This document shows, piece after piece, positions 40,246-49,266 of a stretch of DNA of 64,000 bases. Source of the stretch: JAODBQ01 sp047602055 (lineage in GTDB: Bacteria > Actinomycetota > Acidimicrobiia > Acidimicrobiales > Ilumatobacteraceae); the NCBI GenBank assembly GCA_047602055.1, contig JASGIG010000001.1:2542001-2606000 (forward strand), read 5' to 3'. The position numbers and the translations under genes were made by a program. Position 1 is the stretch's first letter. Every line of letters starts with the position of its first letter. The notes below the pieces were generated by a model. It was not told the DNA's origin and made no database searches. It worked only from the letters and a program-made list of their open reading frames with translations.

Positions 40246-40902
40246 TTACCCGGTGAGGCCGGCGAAGGCGCGGACGGGGAAGGTGCCCATGCCGACGACG
40301 GCGGGTGGGACGGCGGTGAACGTGAACGTCGTGCCGGCGAGGCGGTCGAGGCCGCGCAGGTGCTCGACGATCGGGATGCCGGCGCCGAGCAGCGCGGTGT
40401 GCACGGGGCGCTCGCCGGTGCGGGTGTCGTCGATGTTCACCGAGTCGATGCCGACCACCGAGGCGCCGCCATCGACCAGCAGCGCGACGACGTCGGCGCC
40501 GAGGTGCGGGTGCGCCGGGTTGCCGTACTCCTCGGTGCCCCAGTGGCGGTCCCACCCGGTGGCGAACAGCACCGCCCGACCGGCGACGTCCACGCCGTCG
40601 AGCACGTCGGCACCGATCGTCAGTCCGTTGCCGACGACCAGCACGCCCGGGACACCGGCCACCCTCGACAGGTCGAGGCCGGCCAGGTCGTGGCCGTCTG
40701 GAAAGCGGTGGAACGGCGTGTCCAGGTAGGTGCCGGTGTTCGACACCATCGCGATGTGCCCGATCTGGAACTCGTAGCCCGGCGCGTAGTTGGCCCGCGA
40801 GCCGGCGCGGCTGAGGTGGTCCGAGATCACCGGCCCGGGCAGCCCCGGGTACGTGGTCATCCCATCCGTGATCTCGTGGCTGAGGTCGATGAGCGTCGTC
40901 AT
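40246..40902 (-). CDS. Cyclase-family protein (kynurenine formamidase-like)
   Basis: 218 residues starting MTTLIDLSHEITDGMTTYPG. The family metal motif HxGTHxDxPxH appears here as SNTGTYLDTPFHRFPDG, so two of the usual zinc His positions are Asn and Tyr, while Asp and the last His remain. The C-terminus VPPAVVGMGTFPVRAFAGLT is typical. A hydrolase or isomerase role is plausible, but the changed metal site makes the activity uncertain. 26 bp downstream of the GNAT gene in the leuCD operon direction. Confidence 0.78.
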   Translation of the reverse strand: MTTLIDLSHEITDGMTTYPGLPGPVISDHLSRAGSRANYAPGYEFQIGHIAMVSNTGTYLDTPFHRFPDGHDLAGLDLSRVAGVPGVLVVGNGLTIGADVLDGVDVAGRAVLFATGWDRHWGTEEYGNPAHPHLGADVVALLVDGGASVVGIDSVNIDDTRTGERPVHTALLGAGIPIVEHLRGLDRLAGTTFTFTAVPPAVVGMGTFPVRAFAGLTG

Positions 40903-40928
40903 GCGGTCACGAGTCTCGTCGTGATGCG

Positions 40929-41729
40929 TCACCGGGCCATCACGACCTGTGTGTACAGCACCTCGAAGCCGGCAGCCACGAGGTTGCGCGCCGACGGGCC
41001 GTCGGCGAGCGCGGTAGCGCCGACGAGGTCGACGCCGACCGCATGAAGCCGGCGGAGCCGTTCGTCGATCAGGGCGCGTTGCACGCCACGACCACGCGCC
41101 GCCGTCAGGGTTGCCGCCGCACCGATCCAGCCCACGTCGCCGGCCACCTCGTACATGCCGCACCCGACGGCGCGACCGTCGAGGTGGGCGAGCAGGTCGA
41201 CGCGTTCGGCGACCGATCGCGAGGCGTCGCACAGTTCGTCGCTGACCATCCGCTCGGCCGAGCCGGGAACGGTCGATTCGCCGAGGATCGCGGCCCACGC
41301 CACCGCGCCGCCGTCGGCGACCTCGGTGAACGTCACCGGCATCGGCTCGCAAGGCGCGGCGTTGCCGGCGCGAGCGAGCACCTGGCGGAACCACTGCACC
41401 GTGTAGCCGCGTGCCGCGAGCTCGTCGAGGAAGGAGCGGGGCACCCACGGCGTCACCTCGAGCGCGGGTCTGACACCGCACGCCGCACTGAACTCCTCGA
41501 GGGCGTCCAGCGTCCGTGCCGGCGTCGCCGTGCCGATGCCGAGCCCGATGCCGCGGTTGACGTAGCGGCCGACGCCCCACGACACGAGCGCGCCACCGTC
41601 GAACGACGCGCTCCGTGCTCCGGCGAGGGGCGCGCGCCGGGCCAGCGCGGCCGTGGTGCGCTGAGCGGCCAGCGCCGCCGACGCCTCGATCCGGCGTACG
41701 AGACCGGCGTCGACACGCAGCGTGCTCAC
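40929..41729 (-). CDS. GNAT acetyltransferase, two-part
   Basis: 266 residues. The C-terminal half has VGWIGAAATLTAARGRGVQR with the acetyl-CoA loop and GVDLVGATALADGPSARNLV. The N-terminal half is a degenerate GNAT-like domain (ALVSWGVGRYVNRGIGLGIG). GTG 41729 overlaps the leuD stop by 4 bp, so it is in the leuCD operon. A role in leucine synthesis is not obvious. Confidence 0.78.
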   Translation of the reverse strand: MSTLRVDAGLVRRIEASAALAAQRTTAALARRAPLAGARSASFDGGALVSWGVGRYVNRGIGLGIGTATPARTLDALEEFSAACGVRPALEVTPWVPRSFLDELAARGYTVQWFRQVLARAGNAAPCEPMPVTFTEVADGGAVAWAAILGESTVPGSAERMVSDELCDASRSVAERVDLLAHLDGRAVGCGMYEVAGDVGWIGAAATLTAARGRGVQRALIDERLRRLHAVGVDLVGATALADGPSARNLVAAGFEVLYTQVVMAR

Positions 41730-42310
41730 CTCAGCCAGGCTGGTCGCTTCGTCTCGAACTCGGCGATCTCGTCGTCGTGGGACAGGGTGATGCCGATGTC
41801 GTCGAGGCCCTTCAGGTAGCGCTCCTGGTCGGCGGGCGGCATCGGGAACGACTCGTCGAAGCCGACCGACGGGACCTCGACGGTCAGGCGTTCCATGTCG
41901 ACGGTGATCTCGGTCTGCGGGTCGTCCTCGATGATCGACCACAGCCGGGTGACCGCAGCCTCCGGGAGGACGACGGGCACGAGGCCGTTCTTCGTGCAGT
42001 TGTTGCGGAAGATGTCGCTGAAGCTCGGGGCGATCACCGCGTCGAAGCCGCCCTGCTGGAGGGCCCACACGGCGTGCTCGCGCGACGAGCCGACGCCGAA
42101 CGCCGGCCCGGCGACGAGGACCTGTGCGCCGGCGTAGCGTGCGTCGTTGAGGACGAAGTCGCGGTCGTCCTTCCACGTCGAGAACAGGCCCTTCTCGAAG
42201 CCGGTGCGCTCGACGCGCTTGAGCCACTCGGCCGGGATGATCTGGTCGGTGTCGACGTCGCTGCGCTTCAGCGGGACACCGGTGCCGGTGATGATCTGGA
42301 CAGCCTTCAT
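41726..42310 (-). CDS. leuD: 3-isopropylmalate dehydratase small subunit
   Basis: 194 residues. [20 protein letters not shown] near the N-terminus and [20 protein letters not shown] are the LeuD swivel-domain motifs. It completes the isomerisation of 2- to 3-isopropylmalate with LeuC. ATGA overlaps link it to leuC upstream and GTGA to the GNAT gene downstream. Confidence 0.96.
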   Translation of the reverse strand: MKAVQIITGTGVPLKRSDVDTDQIIPAEWLKRVERTGFEKGLFSTWKDDRDFVLNDARYAGAQVLVAGPAFGVGSSREHAVWALQQGGFDAVIAPSFSDIFRNNCTKNGLVPVVLPEAAVTRLWSIIEDDPQTEITVDMERLTVEVPSVGFDESFPMPPADQERYLKGLDDIGITLSHDDEIAEFETKRPAWLR

Positions 42311-43704
42311 GAGAGGTCCTCCGGGGTCGCAAGACGTCCCGCCACCGCGGTGGCGGCGGCGACGGCGGGGGAGACGAGGTGGGTGCGGCCACCACGTCCC
42401 TGGCGGCCCTCGAAGTTGCGGTTGCTCGTGCTCGCCGAGCGCTCGCCGGGAGCGAGCTTGTCGGGGTTCATCGCCAGGCACATGCTGCAGCCCGGCTCGC
42501 GCCAGTCGGCGCCGGCGGCGCGGAACACCTCGGGCAGCCCTTCGGCCTCGGCCTGGGCCTTGACCGCATGGCTGCCGGGCACGACCATCACCCGCTTGGC
42601 CGTGACGTGGCGGCCGCGCATCACCTCGGCGGCGGCACGCAGGTCCTCGATGCGGCTGTTCGTGCAGCTGCCGATGAACACCGTGTCGACGCCGATCGAG
42701 CGCATCGGCGTTCCGGGCGTCAGGTCCATGTACTCCAGGGCGCGGGCGACGGTCTCGCGGGTGGTCGGGTCGGCGAAGTCGGACGGTGAGGGGACCGCCC
42801 CGTCGATCCCGGTGACCTGACCGGGGTTCGTGCCCCAGCTGACCTGCGGGACGATCGAGGCGGCGTCGATGACGACCTCCTTGTCCCACGTCGCCCCCTC
42901 GTCGCCGACCAGCGTCCGCCAGTCGGCGACGGCCGCCTCCCAGTCGGCGCCCGACGGCGCATGCGCACGGCCCTTCAGGTACTCGAACGTCGTGTCGTCC
43001 GGGGCGATCATCCCCGCCTTGGCGCCGGCTTCGATGCTCATGTTGCACACCGTCATCCGGCCCTCCATCGACAGTGCCCGGATGGCCGAGCCGCGGTACT
43101 CGATGACGTGGCCGATGCCGCCGCCGGTGCCGATGACGCCGATGATCGCCAGGATGATGTCCTTGGCCGTGACGCCGGGGCGCACGTCGCCGTCGACGGT
43201 GACGCTCATCCAACGCGGACGCACTTGGGGGAGCGTCTGGGTGGCCAGCACGTGCTCGACCTCGCTGGTGCCGATGCCGAACGCCAGCGCGCCGAACGCC
43301 CCGTGGGTGGCGGTGTGGCTGTCACCGCAGACGATCGTCATCCCTGGCATGGTGCGGCCCTGCTCGGGCCCGATGACGTGGACGATGCCCTGACCGGGGT
43401 CGCCCATCGGGAAGTTGGTGATCCCGAACTCGGCGGTGTTCTGGCGCAGCACCTCGACCTGCTTGGCCGAGATCGGGTCGGCGATCGGCCGGTCGATGTG
43501 CTCGGTGGGCACGTTGTGGTCCTCGGTGGCCACGGTGAGGTCCGGCCGACGAACGGTGCGGCCGTTGAGCCGCAGGCCGTCGAACGCCTGCGGGCTGGTG
43601 ACCTCGTGGACGAGGTGCAGGTCGATGTACAGCAGGTCGGCGTCGCCGTCGTGGTGGACGACGTGGCGCTCCCACACCTTCTCGGGCAGGGTCTTCGGTG
43701 ACAT
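42307..43704 (-). CDS. leuC: 3-isopropylmalate dehydratase large subunit
   Basis: 465 residues. The [4Fe-4S] ligands lie in [20 protein letters not shown] and [35 protein letters not shown] and [18 protein letters not shown] are further aconitase-family signatures. ATG 43704 follows gaggaga. The first gene of leuC-leuD-GNAT, divergent from an IclR regulator 47 bp away with a palindromic operator between. Confidence 0.97.
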   Translation of the reverse strand: MSPKTLPEKVWERHVVHHDGDADLLYIDLHLVHEVTSPQAFDGLRLNGRTVRRPDLTVATEDHNVPTEHIDRPIADPISAKQVEVLRQNTAEFGITNFPMGDPGQGIVHVIGPEQGRTMPGMTIVCGDSHTATHGAFGALAFGIGTSEVEHVLATQTLPQVRPRWMSVTVDGDVRPGVTAKDIILAIIGVIGTGGGIGHVIEYRGSAIRALSMEGRMTVCNMSIEAGAKAGMIAPDDTTFEYLKGRAHAPSGADWEAAVADWRTLVGDEGATWDKEVVIDAASIVPQVSWGTNPGQVTGIDGAVPSPSDFADPTTRETVARALEYMDLTPGTPMRSIGVDTVFIGSCTNSRIEDLRAAAEVMRGRHVTAKRVMVVPGSHAVKAQAEAEGLPEVFRAAGADWREPGCSMCLAMNPDKLAPGERSASTSNRNFEGRQGRGGRTHLVSPAVAAATAVAGRLATPEDLS

Positions 43705-43721
43705 CTCGGGTCTCCTCGCCA

Positions 43722-43738
43722 ATCTCACATTCTGAGAT
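43722..43738. promoter_or_regulatory. IclR-type operator between leuC and its regulator
   Basis: ATCTCA-CATTC-TGAGAT is a perfect 6-bp inverted repeat with a 5-nt spacer in the 47-bp divergent region. It lies just downstream of a leuC -10 candidate TGCTAT (43742-43737), and next to a plus-strand -10 candidate TAGCAT (43738-43743) for the regulator, whose ATG 43752 would make a leaderless mRNA. Its position fits repression of both genes. Confidence 0.6.
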
Positions 43739-43751
43739 AGCATTCTCGTTC

Positions 43752-44387
43752 ATGGACAGCATAGGCCGAGTCGGGGTGCTCGACAAAGGGGTGGCGATCC
43801 TCCACGCCGTCGCCGAACGCCCGCTCGACCTCGCTGCGCTGCAGGCGGCGACCGCGCTGCCGCGGGCGACGTGCCATCGCCTCGCCGTCGCGCTGGAGGA
43901 GCACCACCTGTTGCGCCGCGATGCGCTCGGCCGGTTCTGTCTCGGCTTCGAGCTGATCCGCCTCGGCCGCGTCGCCGCCGACGAGCTCCCGCTCGCCGAG
44001 GTGGCCACCCCGGTGCTCGAAGACCTGCGTGACGCGACGGGCGAGAGCGTCCAGCTGTACGTCCGCGAGGACGACGCGCGGCGCTGCGTGGTGTCGCTGC
44101 CGTCGCCACACGCGCTGCGCTGGACCGTCGCTCAGGGCGCACTGCTCCCGCTCGGCGTCGGCTCGGCAGGCCGCGTCCTCGACGGCGCGCCGGGGGTGAT
44201 CGCCAGCGTCGAGGAGCGTGAGCCGGGCGTCGCCAGCGTCAGCGCGCCGGTGCGCGACCGGGCCGGCGCCGTCGTCGCCGCGATCAGCGTCAGCGGTCCC
44301 GTCGAGCGCCTCACCCGCTTGCCGAAGAAGCGCTTCGGTGGCGACGTCGAGCGCGCCGCGCGCCGCGTGGCGGGACTGATGCATTGA
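43752..44387 (+). CDS. IclR-family regulator of leucine synthesis
   Basis: 211 residues. An N-terminal winged HTH (LDLAALQAATALPRATCHRL) precedes the IclR ligand-binding domain (GESVQLYVREDDARRCVVSL, GLPLGVGSAGRVL-like segment). In Streptomyces and mycobacteria an IclR protein (NdgR/LeuR type) divergent from leuCD controls leucine genes, which this arrangement matches. The effector is probably leucine or a pathway intermediate. ATG 43752 is used. Confidence 0.88.
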   Translation: MDSIGRVGVLDKGVAILHAVAERPLDLAALQAATALPRATCHRLAVALEEHHLLRRDALGRFCLGFELIRLGRVAADELPLAEVATPVLEDLRDATGESVQLYVREDDARRCVVSLPSPHALRWTVAQGALLPLGVGSAGRVLDGAPGVIASVEEREPGVASVSAPVRDRAGAVVAAISVSGPVERLTRLPKKRFGGDVERAARRVAGLMH

Positions 44388-44450
44388 GTCCGTTCGGGCA
44401 TTGCGCGTGAGGCATGATGGGCCTTCACACACGGGAGGGCACCCCTACAC

Positions 44451-44906
44451 ATGTCACTCGAATCCGCCTACGAGTTCCTCGGCAGCCAAGAGCTCTTGGT
44501 GATCTGCACCGCGTCGAAGGACGGCGTCCCGCACGCCGCGCCGTCGTTCTACGCGCTCGACGGTCAGGACGTCCTGATCTCGATCAGCGACAAGTCGCGC
44601 ACCGGCTCGAACCTGTCCGCCAACCCGGTTGCGGCGATCGCTGCCGGGGACGCGCCGGACCCCGGGCAGACGTGGGATGACGCCAAGGGCATCCAGATCC
44701 AGGCCGCTGCCACGCTGCTGTCGGGCGCCGACGCCGATGCGGCCAAGGAGAAGATCAAGGCCGCCTACAGCCACCTCGGCGACAGCGTCCTGCAGTCGCA
44801 CTGCTATCGGCTGAAGGCGACGTCGGTCGACTACATCCGCAACGCCCCGGACGGCGACGAGGAGTTCGAACCGCTCGGCGTCGACTGGACCCGCGAGACC
44901 TACTGA
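44451..44906 (+). CDS. Pyridoxamine 5'-phosphate oxidase-family FMN-binding protein
   Basis: 151 residues starting MSLESAYEFLGSQELLVICT. The split-barrel fold is indicated by ASKDGVPHAAPSFYALDGQD, ISDKSRTGSNLSANPVAAIA and the C-terminal HCYRLKATSVDYIRNAPDGD. The family binds FMN, F420 or heme; the cofactor cannot be chosen here. A gggagg site precedes ATG 44451. Confidence 0.78.
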   Translation: MSLESAYEFLGSQELLVICTASKDGVPHAAPSFYALDGQDVLISISDKSRTGSNLSANPVAAIAAGDAPDPGQTWDDAKGIQIQAAATLLSGADADAAKEKIKAAYSHLGDSVLQSHCYRLKATSVDYIRNAPDGDEEFEPLGVDWTRETY

Positions 44907-44934
44907 GGTCGCGCCGCCGGCGCCGCCAGGTGTC

Positions 44935-47511
44935 ATGAGCATCTACCTCGGGATCGACCTCGGGACCACGTACAGCACGGTTGCCGCGGCGCGCAACGGG
45001 CGCGTCGAGTTGCTGTCGCTCGGCACCCGCGGTGCCGCGGTCCCGTCGGTGGTCTTCGTCCGCGACGACGGCCCGCCGCTGATCGGCGAGGCGGCCGAGG
45101 CGCGCGCTCAGGGCGATCCGGCGCGCTTCGCCCGCGAGTTCAAGCGCCGACTCGGGGATCCGACCCCGTTGATCCTGGGCGGTGTGCCGATGGGGGCCGA
45201 GCGTCTGTCCGGGTTCGTGCTCGCGTACCTCGTCGAGCGCGCCACCGAGCGCCTCGGCGAGGCGCCGGCCGGCATCGTGCTCACCCACCCGGCGAGCTAC
45301 ACCCAGTACCGCCTCGACCTGCTCGGCGAGGCGGTCCGCCACGCCGGCCTGTCCGACGTCCGGCTGCTCGCCGAGCCGCGTGCCGCGGCCATCCACTACG
45401 CCGCCGACAACCGGGTGCAGGACGGCGAGACCGTCGCCGTCTACGACTTCGGCGGCGGCACGTTCGACACCGCGCTGGTGCGCCGCCGTGGCGACGACTT
45501 CGAGTTGATCGGTGAGCCGCAGGGCATCGACCGCTTCGGCGGGATCGACATCGACCTCGCCGTGTTCGACTACGTCTGCGACGAGGCCACCGACCTGATC
45601 GGTGGCCTCGACGCCGAGGAGCCGGTCAACCGGGCGATGCTGGCGCGGCTGCGCGCCGACTGCCGGCTGGCCAAGGAGCGCCTGTCGGCCGACACCGAGA
45701 CGGTGGTCCCGGTGGCCACGCCGATCGGCGCCCGGGACGTCACCGTCACCCGCCGCATGCTGGAGTCGATGATCCGCTTCCGCCTGGCCGACACGGTGCA
45801 GGCGCTCGACCGGGCGGTGCGCACTGCCGGGCTCACCCAGTCGGACGTCTCGCGGGTCCTGCTCGTCGGCGGCTCGTCGCGCATCCCGCTCGTGCGCAGC
45901 CTGATCGCCGAGTCGTTCGGCCGGCCGGTCAGCGTCGACGCCGACCCGGAGTCGTCGATCGCCCTCGGCGCTGCGGCGGCCGCGGCGCGCTGGGCCGGTG
46001 CTGCGGCGACTGCGCCATCGGCCGCACCGGTGTCGCCGGTCGCACCGCCAGCCGCGGCGGCGTTCGCGGCGCCATCGGTCCCGGTGATCCCGGTCGTCGC
46101 CGCCGCCGACGTCGCGGTCGGCCAGACCACCACCCCGATGGACGCCGAGCCGGAGGCGACGCCGTCGCCGGTGGCGGAGGTGGTCGAGGTGGCGGCACCG
46201 TCCGTGGATGCCGAGGTCGCGCCACCCGTGGCCGGGGCGGCACCGCCCCCGACGGCGCCACCGGAGCGCCCGGTACCGGTCGTCGCGCCCGTGCCATCGG
46301 CGAGCGCGGCCGACGAGCTCCCGCCCACACCCGGCACGCGCCCGGTCGAGCCGGCGGCGCAGCGCCGGCGCTGGTGGATCGTCGCCGTCGCCGCGGTCGT
46401 CGCCCTGCTCGTCGCCGGCGTCGTCGTGATCCTGGCGACGCGCGACTCGGGGTCGGACGAGAACAGCTCGAGTGGCGGGTCGGTGACCGCCACCTCGGGG
46501 TCGGGGACCGAGACGGCGGGTGGCTCGGACAGCTCCGCGAGCGGGTCCAGCGACATCCAGATCGGCGACGACGTCGGGCTCAACCCGCCGGACACGCTGT
46601 CGTTCACCGCGATGTCGACGAGCGACCTGGAGGCGGTGCGCGACCTCGTCGCCGATGCCGCCGGCGACGATCTCCGCCTGATCGCCGGCAGCATGCTCGT
46701 CGACGAGCAGAGCTCGACGGCGGGCTCGGTCGTGCGCTTCCAGGACGGCGGCAGCCCGCTCAGCGACTCCACCGTGACGGCGATCGTCGAGGCGATCGTC
46801 GGCGAGCAGAGCGTCACCAACCACGAGTCGCTCGAGATCGAGGGAGTCGCAGGCACCAAGTTCGAGCGCGACGACGGCTCGGTCGGCTGGATCGGCCCGG
46901 CCGAGGGCGACGTGGTGATGATGACGCTCGTCACCGACGCCGCGCCGTTCCTCGAAGCCGATCTCCAGTCGCTCGCCGCCAACAACATCGGCACCAGCGC
47001 GACGACGTCGGGCACCACGGGCACCACGAGCGGGTCGACGACCACCGTGGCGTTCGACATCGATCGCGTCACGATCGACGACGTCAACACCTCCGGGCCG
47101 ACGCTCGATCCGCCATCCGGGTTCCACTTCGAGCCGCTGGCCCAGTTCCAGAAGGAGGATCTGCGCCGCAATGCCGAGGTGGTCGGGGCGGCGGCATCGT
47201 CACTGCGCACCGTCGTCGGCGCCCCGTTTGCGCTCGACGACGGGTCCGGGCAGATCGGCGGGCTGAACATCATGATCGGTGACGGCACCGCGGCCTTCCA
47301 GCAGCAGGGCATCGCCGCGTTGGTGGCCACGGGCAGCGATCCTCAGCCGCTGAACGTCGGCCAGTTCGCCGGCACGGCGTACACCCGTTCGGACGGCACG
47401 CCGGCCTGGGTCGGGGCGTACCACGACGGCACGGTGCTCCTCATCGGCATGGACGTGAACGATCCGGACATGGCCACGATGCTGTCCGGGCTGGAGGCCG
47501 CCAACAGCTGA
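44935..47511 (+). CDS. Membrane-anchored Hsp70-like ATPase with extracellular tandem domains
   Basis: 858 residues. Residues 1-350 form a full Hsp70/DnaK ATPase domain: GIDLGTTYSTVAAARNGR, VYDFGGGTFDTALVRR and LLVGGSSRIPLVRSLI. The Hsp70 substrate-binding and lid domains are absent. Instead an Ala/Pro/Val linker (350-475) leads to one membrane helix (WWIVAVAAVVALLVAGVVVI, about 480-502). About 350 residues outside the membrane follow, with two related domains, each carrying an AGTxxxRxDGxxxWxG signature (GVAGTKFERDDGSVGWIG and QFAGTAYTRSDGTPAWVG). The layout parallels PASTA kinases: cytoplasmic ATPase, outside sensor. Function unknown. Confidence 0.85.
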   Translation: MSIYLGIDLGTTYSTVAAARNGRVELLSLGTRGAAVPSVVFVRDDGPPLIGEAAEARAQGDPARFAREFKRRLGDPTPLILGGVPMGAERLSGFVLAYLVERATERLGEAPAGIVLTHPASYTQYRLDLLGEAVRHAGLSDVRLLAEPRAAAIHYAADNRVQDGETVAVYDFGGGTFDTALVRRRGDDFELIGEPQGIDRFGGIDIDLAVFDYVCDEATDLIGGLDAEEPVNRAMLARLRADCRLAKERLSADTETVVPVATPIGARDVTVTRRMLESMIRFRLADTVQALDRAVRTAGLTQSDVSRVLLVGGSSRIPLVRSLIAESFGRPVSVDADPESSIALGAAAAAARWAGAAATAPSAAPVSPVAPPAAAAFAAPSVPVIPVVAAADVAVGQTTTPMDAEPEATPSPVAEVVEVAAPSVDAEVAPPVAGAAPPPTAPPERPVPVVAPVPSASAADELPPTPGTRPVEPAAQRRRWWIVAVAAVVALLVAGVVVILATRDSGSDENSSSGGSVTATSGSGTETAGGSDSSASGSSDIQIGDDVGLNPPDTLSFTAMSTSDLEAVRDLVADAAGDDLRLIAGSMLVDEQSSTAGSVVRFQDGGSPLSDSTVTAIVEAIVGEQSVTNHESLEIEGVAGTKFERDDGSVGWIGPAEGDVVMMTLVTDAAPFLEADLQSLAANNIGTSATTSGTTGTTSGSTTTVAFDIDRVTIDDVNTSGPTLDPPSGFHFEPLAQFQKEDLRRNAEVVGAAASSLRTVVGAPFALDDGSGQIGGLNIMIGDGTAAFQQQGIAALVATGSDPQPLNVGQFAGTAYTRSDGTPAWVGAYHDGTVLLIGMDVNDPDMATMLSGLEAANS

Positions 47512-47517
47512 GCGCGC

Positions 47518-48042
47518 TCAGGCTGCGAGCAGCCGGCCGAGCAGCTCGGTGAGCTTCGCCTCGGTCACCGCGCCGGCGATGCGGTAGCGGACGATCCCGT
47601 CGCGGTCGACGAAGAACGTCTCCGGCACGCCGGTGACGCCGAAGTCGATCGAGGCGATGCCGTTGGCGTCGCGCACGGTCGGGACGTTGCGCCCGACCCG
47701 ATCGAGGAACGGGCTGACCTGGCTGTCCTCGCTCTGGTAGACGACGCCGACGAAGCGCACGTCGCCCGGGTCGTAGGCCGGGGCGAGCCGGTTGAACAGC
47801 TCGTGCTCACCGAGGCACGGCACGCACCACGGCGCCCAGAAGTTGACCACGGTGACGACGCCGGTGGCGGCGAGGGCGACGTCGTCACCGCCTTCGACGC
47901 GCGGCAGCGTCAGCGCCGGCACGGGCTTGCCGATCAGCTTCGAGTCGGCGACGGTCGAGTCGCGCCCGAGCACCGCGAACGCCGCCCACGCCAGACCGGC
48001 GACGACGAGCACGAGCAGCCCGACGAGAAGTGTGCGTCTCAT
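47518..48042 (-). CDS. ccmG: Thiol:disulfide oxidoreductase, CcmG/DsbE-ResA type
   Basis: 174 residues. An N-terminal membrane anchor (LLVGLLVLVVAGLAWAAFAV) precedes a thioredoxin domain with VVNFWAPWCVPCLGEHELF and the cis-Pro in VTGVPETFFVDRDG. It reduces apocytochrome c cysteines outside the membrane. The start overlaps the ccmH/I stop by 4 bp, in a cytochrome c maturation operon. Confidence 0.92.
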   Translation of the reverse strand: MRRTLLVGLLVLVVAGLAWAAFAVLGRDSTVADSKLIGKPVPALTLPRVEGGDDVALAATGVVTVVNFWAPWCVPCLGEHELFNRLAPAYDPGDVRFVGVVYQSEDSQVSPFLDRVGRNVPTVRDANGIASIDFGVTGVPETFFVDRDGIVRYRIAGAVTEAKLTELLGRLLAA

Positions 48043-49127
48043 GGCGTCGACGCCGCCACGGTCGCGCCGTCGGGGGCCGCCGGCGTCACGCCCCGGGCGC
48101 GGGCGTCGTCGACGTCGTGCTGCAGCGCCTGCAGGTGCGCAGCCTGCTCGTCGGTGAGGTCGGTCGCTCGCAGCTTGTCGAGCACTGCCTCGGCGGCGTC
48201 AGGGTCGGACAGCCCGCTCAGCTCGACGCGGGCGAGGAAGTACATCGCGTCGCGGTCGTCGGGGCTCAGCGTCAGCGCGGCGCGCAGGTAGTCGGCGCCG
48301 AGCGTCGGCGAACCCGACAGGGCGAGCACCCAGCCGTGCAGCCGAAAGGCCTTCTCCAGCTCCTGGTCGGTTCCGCCCGAGTCGATCGCCGCCTGGGTGT
48401 GGCGCAGCGCGTCGTCGATCTTGCCCTCGTTCAGGTAGCGCTCGACGAGCGCGAGGCGCATGCCGATCACGTTCGGCGTCTTGGCGATCTGCTCCTCCAT
48501 CTGCGCGTCGGTGACCGCGTCGAGGCTCGGCGGCGTCGTCGCCGGCACGCTCACCCCGACGACCGGCGCGGCACCGAGCGTGTTCGTGTCCCGGTCGGTG
48601 CGCCCGAGCGCGCCGGCGACGACGAGGACCGCCGTGCTCGCCAGCCCGAGCGTCGCCGCTCCGGCCATCAGCGCGCTGCGCCGGCGCGACCGCGGCAGGC
48701 GGCTGACGAGTGCGATCGCCCCGCCGGTGACGGCCAGCAGCGGCACCGCCCACAGCACGAGTGTGCGGCCCGAGCGCGGTGGGTCCATGAGGATCCAGTC
48801 GCCGTAGCGGTCGACGAAGAACTGCGCGATCTGGGCGTTCGACTGGCCGGCGGCCACCTGCTCGCGCACGAGCGCGGTGATCTCCTGGGCGTTCTGCGAG
48901 GGCGACTCGGCGACCGACTCGCCCTGGCACACCGGGCAGCGCAAGCGGCTGGTGATCTCGCGGACGCGGTCGGGCGAGCCGCTGGAGCCGATCCCGGCGA
49001 CGATGCCCCAGACGACGACTGCGGCGAGGCCGATCGTGACGAGCGCAGCCCACGGCACGCGCCGCGGTGGCGACGGTGCCGGCTCGGCCGTGGCCGTGGC
49101 ATCGACGTCGTCGGCGACGCTCGTCAC
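48039..49127 (-). CDS. ccmH: CcmH-CcmI fusion, cytochrome c maturation
   Basis: 362 residues. A first membrane helix (VPWAALVTIGLAAVVVWGIV) is followed by the CcmH redox motif EITSRLRCPVCQGESVAES and FVDRYGDWILMDPPRSGRTL. Two more helices and a TPR-type C-terminal domain then follow (RLALVERYLNEGKIDDALRH, YLRAALTLSPDDRDAMYFLA) like CcmI/CycH. It presents apocytochrome to the heme ligase CcmF. Fusion of CcmH with CcmI is known in some bacteria. Confidence 0.9.
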   Translation of the reverse strand: MTSVADDVDATATAEPAPSPPRRVPWAALVTIGLAAVVVWGIVAGIGSSGSPDRVREITSRLRCPVCQGESVAESPSQNAQEITALVREQVAAGQSNAQIAQFFVDRYGDWILMDPPRSGRTLVLWAVPLLAVTGGAIALVSRLPRSRRRSALMAGAATLGLASTAVLVVAGALGRTDRDTNTLGAAPVVGVSVPATTPPSLDAVTDAQMEEQIAKTPNVIGMRLALVERYLNEGKIDDALRHTQAAIDSGGTDQELEKAFRLHGWVLALSGSPTLGADYLRAALTLSPDDRDAMYFLARVELSGLSDPDAAEAVLDKLRATDLTDEQAAHLQALQHDVDDARARGVTPAAPDGATVAASTP

Positions 49128-49146
49128 CCGTCACCTCGTGTCGAGA

Positions 49147-49245
49147 TTCGAGATGTGCCGTGCTGGTGCGCACATCTCGAATCGCGCCGGCAGCTCACGA
49201 TGTCGAGATTGGAGATGTGCCGTGCCGGTGCGCACATCTCGAATC
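49147..49245. repeat. REP family A, second tandem pair
   Basis: Units 49147-49185 (gattcgagatgtgc / gcacatctcgaatc, exact 14-bp arms) and 49207-49245 (one mismatch), spaced 60 bp apart. They have the same arms as 40141-40179. They fill the 139-bp gap between ccmF and ccmH on an otherwise tight operon. Confidence 0.88.
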
Positions 49246-49266
49246 GCGGTGCGGGAGGCACGGGGC

